Made by a program: the position numbers and the translations under genes | The notes under the pieces: generated by a model | Database searches by the model: none | What the model saw: the letters and a program-made list of their open reading frames with translations, nothing else | Told to the model about the DNA's origin: nothing | In this document: positions 16,562 to 24,581 of the stretch, in pieces | How the letters are laid out: every line of letters begins with the position of its first letter | Numbering within the stretch: the stretch's first letter is position 1 | Source: Brevibacterium antiquum | GTDB lineage: Bacteria > Actinomycetota > Actinomycetes > Actinomycetales > Brevibacteriaceae | Direction of reading: 5' to 3' | Assembly: GCF_016107655.1 (NCBI RefSeq) | Contig: NZ_JABASX010000001.1 | Coordinates: 186,001 to 250,000 of the forward strand | Length of the DNA stretch: 64,000 nucleotides

Positions 16562-17815
16562 ATGGAATCCACTCCACGAAATCTTCGTCAGGGAATACAA
16601 CGTCTCCGCACCATCGCACCCTGGGCTGTTGCCGGGCTCGCCTGCGCCGTTCCCCTCACTATTGGTGCATCGATGGCCATCGACCTGGTGCAGAAGCGTG
16701 GTCGCAAACAGCGCAAGGCGCCACGGCCGGGGACGTTCCACACCCGCGTCGAGGACTCCGATCTGAGCATCTATACCGACGGATCGACGCTCTACGATGA
16801 CATGCTCGACGAGATCGGGTCCGCGACGGAGTCGATTCAGATGGAGACCTTCATCTGGAAGAACGACGAGGTGGGCCAGAAGTTCATCGACGCCTTCAAC
16901 GCAGCAGCCGAGCGCGGCGTCGACATCCACCTGATCTACGACGGCTTCGCCAACTTGACCATTCCCCGCTCCTTCTACGACCAGCTCGACGAGTCGATCA
17001 AGGTTCTGCGGCTGCCGGCGGCCAGGAAGCTCTGGAAGGGGCCGGTGCGTCAAACCGGGTTCAACCACTCCAAGATCCTCGTCATCGACAATGACGTCGC
17101 CTTCGTCGGCGGCTTCAACATCGGTTCGCTCTACTCTCGTCACTGGAGGGACACCCACCTCAAAGCGGCCGGACCCGGCACCTGGGGGCTGCGCCAGTCC
17201 ATCGCGCAGGTGTGGAACGAATTCCATGACTCCGATGAGCAGATCGAATGGGTCAAACCGACCGCATGGGAGTCGAAGCTTCGGGTCTCAGCCAACCTGC
17301 CGATACAGCTCGTCTACCCGATCCGCGCGATGTACATCAACGCCTTCGAACGCGCGCAGGACCGGATCTGGCTGACGACACCCTACTTCATCCCCGACCA
17401 GCAGCTCCTCAAGGCACTGATCGACGCGGCCGCCCGCGGAGTCGATGTGCGGGTCATGGTGCCCCAGGAATCCAACCACGTCCTCGGCGACTATCTCTCA
17501 CGAGGATTCTTCGAAGAGATGCTGCGCTCCGAGGTCACAGTTCTGCTCTACGAGGCGGCCATGATCCACTCGAAGATCGCCACGGTCGACGGGAAATGGT
17601 CGACGATCGGCACCGCGAACATCGACCGCCTCTCACTGTCATTCAACTATGAGACCAATGTCGAAGTCATCGATCCCGACTTTGCCGCCGAGGTGGAGAA
17701 GACCTTCCTCAGCGACGCCGAGCACAGCAGCGTCCTGGGCCGCGACTGGTTGGACCGTCACCCGGTGGCCCACGTCGTCGAAGCCGCGCTGCGGCCAATG
17801 CGCCCGTTCCTATGA
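16562..17815 (+). CDS. phospholipase D-like / cardiolipin synthase family protein
   Basis: 417 residues with one N-terminal membrane helix (about 21-40). Two HKD motifs are present: GFNHSKILVIDNDVAFVGG near residue 166 and MIHSKIATVDGKWSTIGTAN near residue 335, each followed by the GS/N region, so both halves of the active site are intact. Family members join two phosphatidylglycerols or exchange head groups to make cardiolipin at the membrane. The single N-terminal helix differs from the two of E. coli ClsA. Actinobacteria also have a CDP-alcohol type cardiolipin synthase, so the substrate is uncertain. Confidence 0.85.
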   Translation: MESTPRNLRQGIQRLRTIAPWAVAGLACAVPLTIGASMAIDLVQKRGRKQRKAPRPGTFHTRVEDSDLSIYTDGSTLYDDMLDEIGSATESIQMETFIWKNDEVGQKFIDAFNAAAERGVDIHLIYDGFANLTIPRSFYDQLDESIKVLRLPAARKLWKGPVRQTGFNHSKILVIDNDVAFVGGFNIGSLYSRHWRDTHLKAAGPGTWGLRQSIAQVWNEFHDSDEQIEWVKPTAWESKLRVSANLPIQLVYPIRAMYINAFERAQDRIWLTTPYFIPDQQLLKALIDAAARGVDVRVMVPQESNHVLGDYLSRGFFEEMLRSEVTVLLYEAAMIHSKIATVDGKWSTIGTANIDRLSLSFNYETNVEVIDPDFAAEVEKTFLSDAEHSSVLGRDWLDRHPVAHVVEAALRPMRPFL

Positions 17816-17860
17816 GTGTCTGAGTAGAAGTCCGGATCCTAAGGAAAGCCCGGGCAGGAT

Positions 17861-18019
17861 TCAGGACAGGAGCTCGGTCAGCGTCTCTGCTTCCTCGGCG
17901 CACACGGCGCACCCTGCCAAGTGCACGTCCATGGGCACATCGCGGTAGCTCGAATCGGCAAGCGTGTGTTCGACGTATTCGTCGATGCGAGCGAAACACT
18001 CATCACATGACAAGGTCAC
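17861..18019 (-). CDS. 52-aa zinc-finger (anti-sigma-like) protein
   Basis: A small gene that starts with GTG at 18019. The protein begins MTLSCDECFARIDEYVEHTL and ends in MDVHLAGCAVCAEEAETLTELLS, so it has a CxxC near the N-terminus and an HxxxCxxC of the zf-HC2 / anti-sigma type. GAGG lies 7 nt upstream of the GTG. It is too short to hold the membrane part or the sigma-binding domain of typical anti-sigma factors. It points away from the MDR-pterin cluster and shares its promoter region. A redox- or zinc-sensing role is inference. Confidence 0.75.
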   Translation of the reverse strand: MTLSCDECFARIDEYVEHTLADSSYRDVPMDVHLAGCAVCAEEAETLTELLS

Positions 18020-18093
18020 AGATTCACCTCACTGGACGGGATGGGCGGATTCTCGGCCCGGACTTGCTCCACAACCCAGCTCACCTGCGCTGT

Positions 18094-18099
18094 TAAGAT
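18094..18099 (+). promoter_or_regulatory. -10 box (TAAGAT), leaderless promoter of the pterin-like cluster
   Basis: TAAGAT ends 6 nt before the ATG at 18106 and no ribosome binding site is visible. This would start the whole five-gene plus-strand operon. Confidence 0.5.
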
Positions 18100-18105
18100 G
18101 TTCGT

Positions 18106-19122
18106 ATGGCTTGGCAGTACTGGACCGAAGCTCACCGACAGGGATGTTGGAGGGAGGTGACGACCCCTCATACAGGGGTGGACGCTGGCGCTGAGGCAGG
18201 CGCCGGCGCGAGTCGGATGATGCGGGTGCGCACGACCGCCTCGGCGGTGTCGAAGGGGACCGAGACACTCGTTCAAACCGGTCGAGTGCCACCACGAGTC
18301 GCCGAGCTTATGCGAGCCCCGCACCAACTGGGCGATTTCCCCTATCCCGTCTCCTACGGATATCTGGCTGTCGGCGTCGTCGATGAAGGCCCGGCCGAAT
18401 GGATCGGCACGCGTGTCTTCGGACTGCTGCCCCACCACAGCCATCATCTGGTGACCCCCGACGATGTGTATCCGATCCCCGAGGGCATCACCGATCATCG
18501 GGCGCTGCTGGCCGGAGCCGCGGAAACCGGGATCAACATCCTCTGGCAGTCACCCCCGCGCTACAGTGACCGGGTGGCGATCATCGGTGCGGGCATGGTC
18601 GGGACCGCCACCGCGCTGTTGGCTTCGCATCTTCCGCTCGAGCGTCTCGAAATCATCGAGACCAACCCTGCACGGCGCACCCTCCTGACTAGCCTGGGCC
18701 TGACTGCCCTCGCTCCCGAGGACGCCGGTGATGACTGCGATATCGTCATCCACACCTCGGGGAGCGAAGCCGGTCTGGCGCGCGCCCTCGAGATCGCCGG
18801 CGATGACGGGACTATCGTCGAAGCCTCGTGGTATGGGGACACAGAGCCCCAGGTGGCACTCGGCTCTGATTTCCACGCGAGGCGACTGGCGATCGTCGCC
18901 AGCCAAGTGGGCCAGATCCCGGCCGGACACCGCGCGCGGAGGACCCGCAGCGAGAGACTGGGTGCCGCACTGAGCGCACTCCACGACGACCGCTTCGACG
19001 CCCTCATCACCGGAACTTCGGGGTGGCAGGACCTGCCATGGCTGATGGACGAACTCAGCAGCGACACTGCGCTCGCGACAGCCACCCTGTGCCATGTGCT
19101 CGACTACGAAGAAGGATCCTGA
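18106..19122 (+). CDS. BchC-like zinc-binding/medium-chain dehydrogenase
   Basis: 338 residues. The N-terminal part has ASAVSKGTETLVQTGRVP and FPYPVSYGYLAVGVV, a pattern typical of the BchC-like branch of medium-chain dehydrogenases, where the usual catalytic Cys region reads SxGTE. A Rossmann fold follows, IIGAGMVGTATALLA near residue 160, with an acidic residue at the end of beta-2 (IIETNPARR), which suggests NAD rather than NADP. It should oxidise or reduce a hydroxyl group on an unknown cyclic compound. It is the first gene of a tight five-gene operon; the next gene starts directly at its stop. Confidence 0.8.
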   Translation: MAWQYWTEAHRQGCWREVTTPHTGVDAGAEAGAGASRMMRVRTTASAVSKGTETLVQTGRVPPRVAELMRAPHQLGDFPYPVSYGYLAVGVVDEGPAEWIGTRVFGLLPHHSHHLVTPDDVYPIPEGITDHRALLAGAAETGINILWQSPPRYSDRVAIIGAGMVGTATALLASHLPLERLEIIETNPARRTLLTSLGLTALAPEDAGDDCDIVIHTSGSEAGLARALEIAGDDGTIVEASWYGDTEPQVALGSDFHARRLAIVASQVGQIPAGHRARRTRSERLGAALSALHDDRFDALITGTSGWQDLPWLMDELSSDTALATATLCHVLDYEEGS

Positions 19123-19506
19123 ATGTTCACCCTCAGCGTCAACGACCACGTCATGATCGCCCACAGTCTTCCGCACGAATTCTTCGGGCCCGCGCAGGCT
19201 CTCCACGGTGCCACCCTCGCAGTCGAGGTGACGTTCACCCGGGAGGAGCTCGACGAACATTGTGTCGTCCTTGACATCGGTGAGGCTCTGGCGCTGCTCG
19301 ACGAGGCCCTGACACCGCTGCGGTACACGAACCTCGATGAGCATCCCGATTTCGCAGGCCGTCTGTCGACGAGCGAAGCGATCGCCGAATACATCGGCAC
19401 CGACCTCTCCACTTCTCTCGCAGACCGTCCCGAGATCGGGATCACGGTCCACCTGCGCGAGAACCCGCGCGCTGCGGTGTCCTATACCGTTGCGAATCGG
19501 CCGTGA
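19123..19506 (+). CDS. 6-pyruvoyl-tetrahydropterin synthase-fold protein, degenerate active site
   Basis: 127 residues, T-fold of the PTPS/QueD family (MFTLSVNDHVMIAHSL start, LHGATLAVEVTF, STSEAIAEYI). Compared with QueD, the first zinc His is kept (His14), the HGH pair reads HGA (His28, Ala30), the catalytic Cys position is Ala24, and the LDH segment reads LRY. Thus one of three zinc ligands, the nucleophile and probably the catalytic Asp/His pair are missing. It is either a binding protein or an enzyme with new chemistry on a pterin or pyrimidine. It starts immediately after the dehydrogenase stop and overlaps the glycosyltransferase gene (GTGA). Confidence 0.8.
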   Translation: MFTLSVNDHVMIAHSLPHEFFGPAQALHGATLAVEVTFTREELDEHCVVLDIGEALALLDEALTPLRYTNLDEHPDFAGRLSTSEAIAEYIGTDLSTSLADRPEIGITVHLRENPRAAVSYTVANRP

Positions 19507-20495
19507 CCTACACCCTCATCGAACCGGACCTCGGCCGCATCAGCGGGGGACTGCGCTTCAACTCCGAACTCGCCGCCGCGTCCGAGGGGCGGATCGAGCG
19601 CATCACCGCGCCTGGAACCTGGGCAGAACCCGCGGGCGAGGATGTGGCCAGGTTGCGCCAGCTGGTTGCACGATGTCAGGAAGCTGGCGATGCTGCGGCT
19701 GGGCGGGACCGCCCGGTCCTCATCGACGGGCTTATCGGATGCAGCCTCCGTACACCTCTGCAGGGTCCGATCGTGATCCTCCAGCATTCGCTGGCACAGA
19801 CACCTGCCGCTGCCCGTCGTGAAGTCGTCTGTCTGCGGTCCGCATCCGCTGTGGTGACGACGAGTGCATTCGCCGCCGCCGAGGTGGCCCGGAAGTACGG
19901 CATCACCGCCGAGATGGCCCTGCCCGGAACGCATCCACGTTCCGTGACGCAGCCCGGTTCGCCAGCCCACCTCATCTGCCTCGCAGCGATGGAGGACAAC
20001 AAGAACCAGCTGTTCCTCGCACACGTCTTTCAGGAGCTGAGACGACGCGGCATCACCGATTGGCGTTGCACCTTCGCCGGGCCCATCACCGACACCGACT
20101 ATGCCGCGGACGTGCGTGATGCACTGAGTGGACTGAGCTCGGTGGATTGTGTGGGCGAACTCGACGGGGCCGCCGTCGATGAGCTCTACCGGCACGCGGA
20201 CCTGCTTCTCCTGCCTTCGAAGGCCGAGACCTTCGGGATGGTCGTGCGCGAGGGTGCCGCCGCTGCTATTCCTTCACTCGTGAGCGCGGGCACCGGGGCA
20301 CAGGAGGCTCTGGTTGCCGGGCACGCACTGGAACTGGACGTCCCCATATGGGCAGATGCCCTGGAACGGTGGATGAGAGACGCGACCTACCGAACCGAAC
20401 TTGCAGCCACGGCGCTCGAAGCCAGGGAATCCTCTGTGCACGGGTGGGACGAGACAGCGCGCACCATGCTCTCCGTCATGGAGAGCGTCTCATGA
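19503..20495 (+). CDS. GT4-type glycosyltransferase
   Basis: 330 residues with a GT-B organisation. The N-terminal domain is short (SGGLRFNSELAAA is the usual acceptor-side Gly-Gly motif) and the C-terminal domain has the nucleotide-sugar site ADLLLLPSKAETFGMVVREGAAAAIPSLVSAGTG, the E-x7-E region of GT4 retaining enzymes. Should transfer a sugar from a nucleotide sugar to the product of this cluster or to a lipid carrier. The GTG start overlaps the preceding stop. The Ile/Leu-rich TPLQGPIVILQHSLAQTP segment could contact membrane or acceptor. Confidence 0.82.
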   Translation: MTYTLIEPDLGRISGGLRFNSELAAASEGRIERITAPGTWAEPAGEDVARLRQLVARCQEAGDAAAGRDRPVLIDGLIGCSLRTPLQGPIVILQHSLAQTPAAARREVVCLRSASAVVTTSAFAAAEVARKYGITAEMALPGTHPRSVTQPGSPAHLICLAAMEDNKNQLFLAHVFQELRRRGITDWRCTFAGPITDTDYAADVRDALSGLSSVDCVGELDGAAVDELYRHADLLLLPSKAETFGMVVREGAAAAIPSLVSAGTGAQEALVAGHALELDVPIWADALERWMRDATYRTELAATALEARESSVHGWDETARTMLSVMESVS

Positions 20496-21475
20496 ACGCC
20501 GCAGAACCGGACTGGCTGGATCTGCGGGTGCCCTTCGATGATGCTGCACGACAGTATGCACTTCCGCTCCTGGACATGGCGGCCCGCGCGCTGAGCCTAG
20601 ACGCAGAACGACAAGTCGGCACAGAACGACCGCTGGTCGTCATCGACCTCGGAGCTGGAACCGGCAACTCCATGCGCTTCTTCGACCGTCACCTCGTACA
20701 ACGACTGCCGGAACGTCCGCTGCACTGGGTGCTCGTGGATGCCGATGAGTCCGCACTCGAGATCGCCGCCGGCAGGTTCACCACGGCAGTGCGCACGGTC
20801 GCTGCCCCCATCACTTCCCTGCCGGGCATCGCTGCCGAAGTGCTTGACGAGGTGCTGACCGAGGTGGGCAAAGCCAGCATGACGGAAGTGGGCACAGCCA
20901 AGCCAAGGGACGAGCGGCGAACAGCAGCCGCCGCAGGGACGCCAGATTCGTGTGATCTCCTCATCACCGGCAGTGCCCTGCTCGACGTGCTCACGCGCGA
21001 TGACCTAACGGCCATCGTCGATACGCTGCATCGTTTCTCCGGGATCGGAATCTTCCTGCTCAGCATCTCCGGCCAGTGGCATCTGACCCCGACACGGCCA
21101 GAGGACGGTGTTCTCGATGAGGCGTTCGTCGCCCATCAGCGCCGCGATTCACGCCTTGGCACCCAGGCCGCGCCGGTGCTGGAGACCAAGGCACGCAGCA
21201 TCGGTGCACGAGTGGAATCATCCGCGAGCCCCTGGCACCTCGAAGCACCACGTGACTCGGAATTCCTCACCCGATTCCTCACCGAACGCGTCGATGCCGC
21301 CGTCGAAGAGGGCCCCCGCCTGCGCACGGCCGGTCGAGCATGGTTGACAGACCGATTGGCCCAGGCTGAGCTCCGCGTCGTCGTCGACCATATCGATGTG
21401 CTCATCGACGCGACGGGCCACCAGCGCCCGAGGAGATCTCAGCTCAGCACGAGGTCAGACGAGCCGAAGCGATGA
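20492..21475 (+). CDS. class I SAM-dependent methyltransferase
   Basis: 327 residues. Motif I VVIDLGAGTGNSMRFF near residue 48 and an acidic loop VLVDADESAL in motif II are clear; the substrate-binding half is not recognisable. A 30-residue insertion (about 130-160, TEVGKASMTEVGTAKPRDER) repeats MTEVG and interrupts the Rossmann core before DLLITGSALLDVL. ATG at 20492 overlaps the glycosyltransferase stop (ATGA), which sets the start although the frame is open further upstream. Probably methylates the cluster product. Confidence 0.82.
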   Translation: MNAAEPDWLDLRVPFDDAARQYALPLLDMAARALSLDAERQVGTERPLVVIDLGAGTGNSMRFFDRHLVQRLPERPLHWVLVDADESALEIAAGRFTTAVRTVAAPITSLPGIAAEVLDEVLTEVGKASMTEVGTAKPRDERRTAAAAGTPDSCDLLITGSALLDVLTRDDLTAIVDTLHRFSGIGIFLLSISGQWHLTPTRPEDGVLDEAFVAHQRRDSRLGTQAAPVLETKARSIGARVESSASPWHLEAPRDSEFLTRFLTERVDAAVEEGPRLRTAGRAWLTDRLAQAELRVVVDHIDVLIDATGHQRPRRSQLSTRSDEPKR

Positions 21476-22344
21476 GGAAGATGTGGGTGCGGCGGGCGCT
21501 GATGTTCCTCATCACCATCGCCCTGCTCGTCCTCACAGTGCGTATAGTCGGGGTCCAGGCCCTGCTCGAAGGCGGACGAGTGGTCACGCCTGTGACGGTC
21601 CTCGCCGCGCTGGGCCTCGGTCTTCTCGCCACGACTGCGCAAGCAATGCGGTTCTCTCTGCTGCTGAGGCAGACGGGAACACAGGTGAGTCGCAGCCGAG
21701 CTCTTGCCGACTGCTATTCGGCCGGTCTGCTCAACACGATCCTGCCCGGCGGGTTGAGCGGAGATCTTGCTCGTGTCGCCGCCTACCGCAATATCGGCCG
21801 CCGCCGGTGGCTGTCTCCGCTCACCGTCGTCGGTGCTGAACGGCTGAGCGCAACCACTTTGCTCTTCATCACGGCCACGCTCGCCCTCATTCCCGTGGCC
21901 CCGGCCTTCGCGTGGGTTGCCGCAGCAGTCGCCGTGGTCACCGGGGTCCTCTCCGTCCTGGGCATGCGGGGAATGACAGCATCGACCATCGGGCTCGTGT
22001 GGCTGACAGCGGCGGTGACCATCGGATCGTTCTTCGCCCTCTACCTTATTGCGATGCTTGCCCTCGGCGGTCCCGTCATTCCCGCGCTTGCCGTCATCGG
22101 CCTCGCGGCGATGAGCATCCCACTGGGCGTCGGCGGCTGGGGAGTGCGCGAAGTCAGTGTGAGTATTCTAGCCGGCAGCCTCGCAAGCTCCGTCGAATGG
22201 GCTGTCACCTCGTCGACGGGCTACGGTCTCCTGGCCGCGATCTCAACGCTGCCGGGCGCAATCACACTCATGGTCAGGCTGTGGAGGCAGCACCAGGATG
22301 GAGGTCAGGATCCCGTGCAGATCCGTCGCGTGCCAGTTCGCTGA
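21472..22344 (+). CDS. YbhN/UPF0104-type membrane protein (LPG synthase TM-like)
   Basis: 290 residues with about seven hydrophobic helices. SAGLLNTILPGGLSGDLARV is the family hallmark (N-x2-LPGGLGGD) of the lysylphosphatidylglycerol-synthase transmembrane / AglD-like superfamily, without the aminoacyl-transfer domain. Family members take part in lipid or glycolipid flipping and modification. Overlaps the methyltransferase stop (ATGA). Its last 71 nt overlap the 3' end of the convergent GTP cyclohydrolase II gene. Confidence 0.82.
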   Translation: MRKMWVRRALMFLITIALLVLTVRIVGVQALLEGGRVVTPVTVLAALGLGLLATTAQAMRFSLLLRQTGTQVSRSRALADCYSAGLLNTILPGGLSGDLARVAAYRNIGRRRWLSPLTVVGAERLSATTLLFITATLALIPVAPAFAWVAAAVAVVTGVLSVLGMRGMTASTIGLVWLTAAVTIGSFFALYLIAMLALGGPVIPALAVIGLAAMSIPLGVGGWGVREVSVSILAGSLASSVEWAVTSSTGYGLLAAISTLPGAITLMVRLWRQHQDGGQDPVQIRRVPVR

Positions 22345-23686
22345 GCAGGTATTCGGTGCACATGTCCTCACCAAACCGGTAGCGCCGGAACGGCCGACGC
22401 AGCGCTTCAGCCATAACCTCAGTGCCCACGAAACGGATGCCAGGGACTCCGTTGCCGATGAGCACGGGCGCCGAGGTGAGGAACAGTCGGTCGAGTATGC
22501 CGGCCGACAGGAACGACGATACGGTGCGTCCGCCGCCCTCGACGAGGATGGCACCGGAGACACGCTCGCGGATGAGCGAGACGATGGCGGCGGGAGAGAT
22601 CTCATTCTCTGTCGTCGCTGGCAGCCGAACCATACGGACGTGGTCACCGATGTCCGGTGGGGGGACTATCTCGGCGCCGGTGAGCCATATCGTGGGCGCC
22701 TCAGGTGAGGTGAGGACCGTCGCTGTGGCCGGTATCCGACCGTGCGGGTCGAGGACGACTCGCACGGGATTCACGCCGGGGACGGCGCGCACCGTCAGCC
22801 GGGGATCGTCGGCGATAACCGTGCCGCAGCCGACGAGGACGGCACCGACGGAAGCCCGGATCCGATGGAGGTGGGCACGGTCGATCTGCCCGGATACGAA
22901 CTGCGCGTCACCCTTGGACGTCGCGATGAATCCGTCCTCGCTCTGGGCCAGCTGTGCGACGACCTCGTCACCACCGGCGATCGTGTCGTAGACGGCCAGC
23001 GTGTTCTCTGCGTACGCTGTGCTCGCGGCGCACTCGGTGTCCGTCTCCGTCTGGTCCTCGTGCGAGTGACCGGCGGGGGCGATATGGTCCATTAGACGGC
23101 GTTTGGCCTCGAGATACCCGGCATTCTCTGGTCGGTCTGGCACCTGGAGGCTGAGGCGATCGGCCACCGTGATGCCCATGTCCTCAAGGGCGGTGACCTT
23201 GCTGGGGTTCGAGGACAGCAGGGTGATCTGCGGGCAGTCGAGATCGTGGAGGATCGCAGCAGCAGCTGTGTAGTCCCGTGCATCGTCGGGCAGGTCGAGG
23301 GCACGATTCGCGGCGACGGTGTCGAGACCGGCGTCCTGGAGGGCGTAGGCGCGCAGCTTGTTCTCCAGTCCGATGCCGCGGCCCTCGTGTCCGCGCAGAT
23401 AGATGAGAACACCGTCGCCAGCTTGCGCGATAGCCGCGAGCGACGCCGAGAGCTGGTCACCGCAGTCGCAGCGATGCGAGCCGAGGGCATCGCCTGTGAG
23501 GCATTCGCTGTGAACTCGTATGAGAGGAGCGTCTGCCTTGGCCGGGTCGCCGATCGACATCACGGCGTGGGCCGTTCCATTGAGAGTGTAGGTGCGAAGC
23601 GCGAAGAGCCCGTGGGCGGTGGGCAGTCGGCTCGGCGGCCCGCTGACCAGGCCGGTTGAGTCTATGCTTCCGTGCAAGGCGTTCAT
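22274..23686 (-). CDS. GTP cyclohydrolase II fused to RibD-type pyrimidine reductase
   Basis: 470 residues. N-terminal GTP cyclohydrolase II: zinc cysteines Cys62, Cys73 and Cys75 in ECLTGDALGSHRCDCGDQL and the GHEGRGIGLENKLRAYALQ active-site loop. C-terminal part (about 240-460) is a RibD_C / DHFR-like reductase: RIRASVGAVLVGCGTVIADD, RVVLDPHGRIP, ILVEGGGRTVSSFL. Together they could turn GTP into a ribosylamino-pyrimidinone phosphate and reduce its ribose to ribityl, skipping the deaminase. Usual actinobacterial GTP cyclohydrolase II is fused to RibB instead. ATGA overlap with the phosphatidyltransferase gene upstream. The 3' end overlaps the convergent membrane protein gene. Confidence 0.88.
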   Translation of the reverse strand: MNALHGSIDSTGLVSGPPSRLPTAHGLFALRTYTLNGTAHAVMSIGDPAKADAPLIRVHSECLTGDALGSHRCDCGDQLSASLAAIAQAGDGVLIYLRGHEGRGIGLENKLRAYALQDAGLDTVAANRALDLPDDARDYTAAAAILHDLDCPQITLLSSNPSKVTALEDMGITVADRLSLQVPDRPENAGYLEAKRRLMDHIAPAGHSHEDQTETDTECAASTAYAENTLAVYDTIAGGDEVVAQLAQSEDGFIATSKGDAQFVSGQIDRAHLHRIRASVGAVLVGCGTVIADDPRLTVRAVPGVNPVRVVLDPHGRIPATATVLTSPEAPTIWLTGAEIVPPPDIGDHVRMVRLPATTENEISPAAIVSLIRERVSGAILVEGGGRTVSSFLSAGILDRLFLTSAPVLIGNGVPGIRFVGTEVMAEALRRPFRRYRFGEDMCTEYLLSELARDGSARDPDLHPGAASTA

Positions 23687-24501
23687 CCCTCAAGTGTACG
23701 ATCACGCTGGCTTTCCGGCTTTTCTGACTTCACCGAAACAGCTTCTGACTTCCCCGAAACAGGCTGGAGCCGGACGGAGCCTTCTGCATATCTGTGGGAA
23801 TCTTCTGGCGTCTGGGCTCTGGCACGCCTTTCGAGCCACAGGACGTCACGGCCGAAGGAGAAGACGAGTGCGGCAAGGGCGATCGCTGCACTTATGATGC
23901 CGATACTCGGATTTTCCAGAGCCAGTGGTGATCCAGCGGTGAGCAGGAGGATTCCTTGACTTGCTGCGATCGTCTTGCGCAGGACCGACGGTGGCAGCTG
24001 TTGTCCCCAGGCGGGCCGCAGGAGGGCTGCCCCGCGGAAGAGGTAGTAGAAGGTGCCCGGCAGAACCACCCACCATCCCCAGACTGGAACGAGTGCGACG
24101 GAGAAGACGAGGACAACGAGAGCATCGACGGATTCGTCGAAGTCGGCCCCTGCCGAGGTGGCCCCGGTCCGCCGTGCCACATAACCGTCGCAGGCGTCGA
24201 GGACGAGCGCCAGCGCACCGATGACGATCGCCAGCCACGAGAAGCCGTCATTACGGATGATGAGGGCAGCGACGACCATGATGAGTCCGAGCCGCACGGT
24301 TGTGACGTTATCTGCCGGTTGCCACCTTTCGGCGCGGAACAGACTCTGGCCGGCACCGAGACCGAAGAGGGCGAGCATGATGAGAACAGTTGACCACTGC
24401 GGATGGAGCGTGGCAGAGATCAGAGTCGCAGCGCCGAGCAGGGCTAACGGCGTCAGGAGACGGAGGCCGGATGACTTTCCGGATGAGTGGGAAGTGCACA
24501 T
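23683..24501 (-). CDS. CDP-alcohol phosphatidyltransferase family protein
   Basis: 272 residues, about six hydrophobic helices. The catalytic signature near residue 100 is intact: LDACDGYVARRTGATSAGAD plus FDESVD, i.e. D-x2-D-G-x2-A-R...G-x3-D-x3-D with all four metal-binding Asp. Such enzymes move a phosphatidyl or similar group from a CDP-linked donor to an alcohol. Co-transcribed with the GTP cyclohydrolase fusion (ATGA overlap), so a pterin- or ribityl-pyrimidine-like alcohol is a possible acceptor. The C-terminal 50 residues are polar and rich in SEK repeats (SGKSEAVSVKSEKPESQ). Start at 24501 is supported only by a weak TAAAAC box 6 nt upstream. Confidence 0.82.
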   Translation of the reverse strand: MCTSHSSGKSSGLRLLTPLALLGAATLISATLHPQWSTVLIMLALFGLGAGQSLFRAERWQPADNVTTVRLGLIMVVAALIIRNDGFSWLAIVIGALALVLDACDGYVARRTGATSAGADFDESVDALVVLVFSVALVPVWGWWVVLPGTFYYLFRGAALLRPAWGQQLPPSVLRKTIAASQGILLLTAGSPLALENPSIGIISAAIALAALVFSFGRDVLWLERRARAQTPEDSHRYAEGSVRLQPVSGKSEAVSVKSEKPESQRDRTLEG

Positions 24502-24581
24502 GCATCCGTTTTACCAGAGTTCACGCGGCGGTCAGCAGGCGATGGCCCAGCCTGTGACTATCACCGCCACAGAGGAATAGG

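Noticed and set aside
16178..17227. A 349-aa minus-strand frame opposite the cls-like gene
   Set aside because: The plus strand encodes two intact HKD motifs; the minus frame shows no family features.
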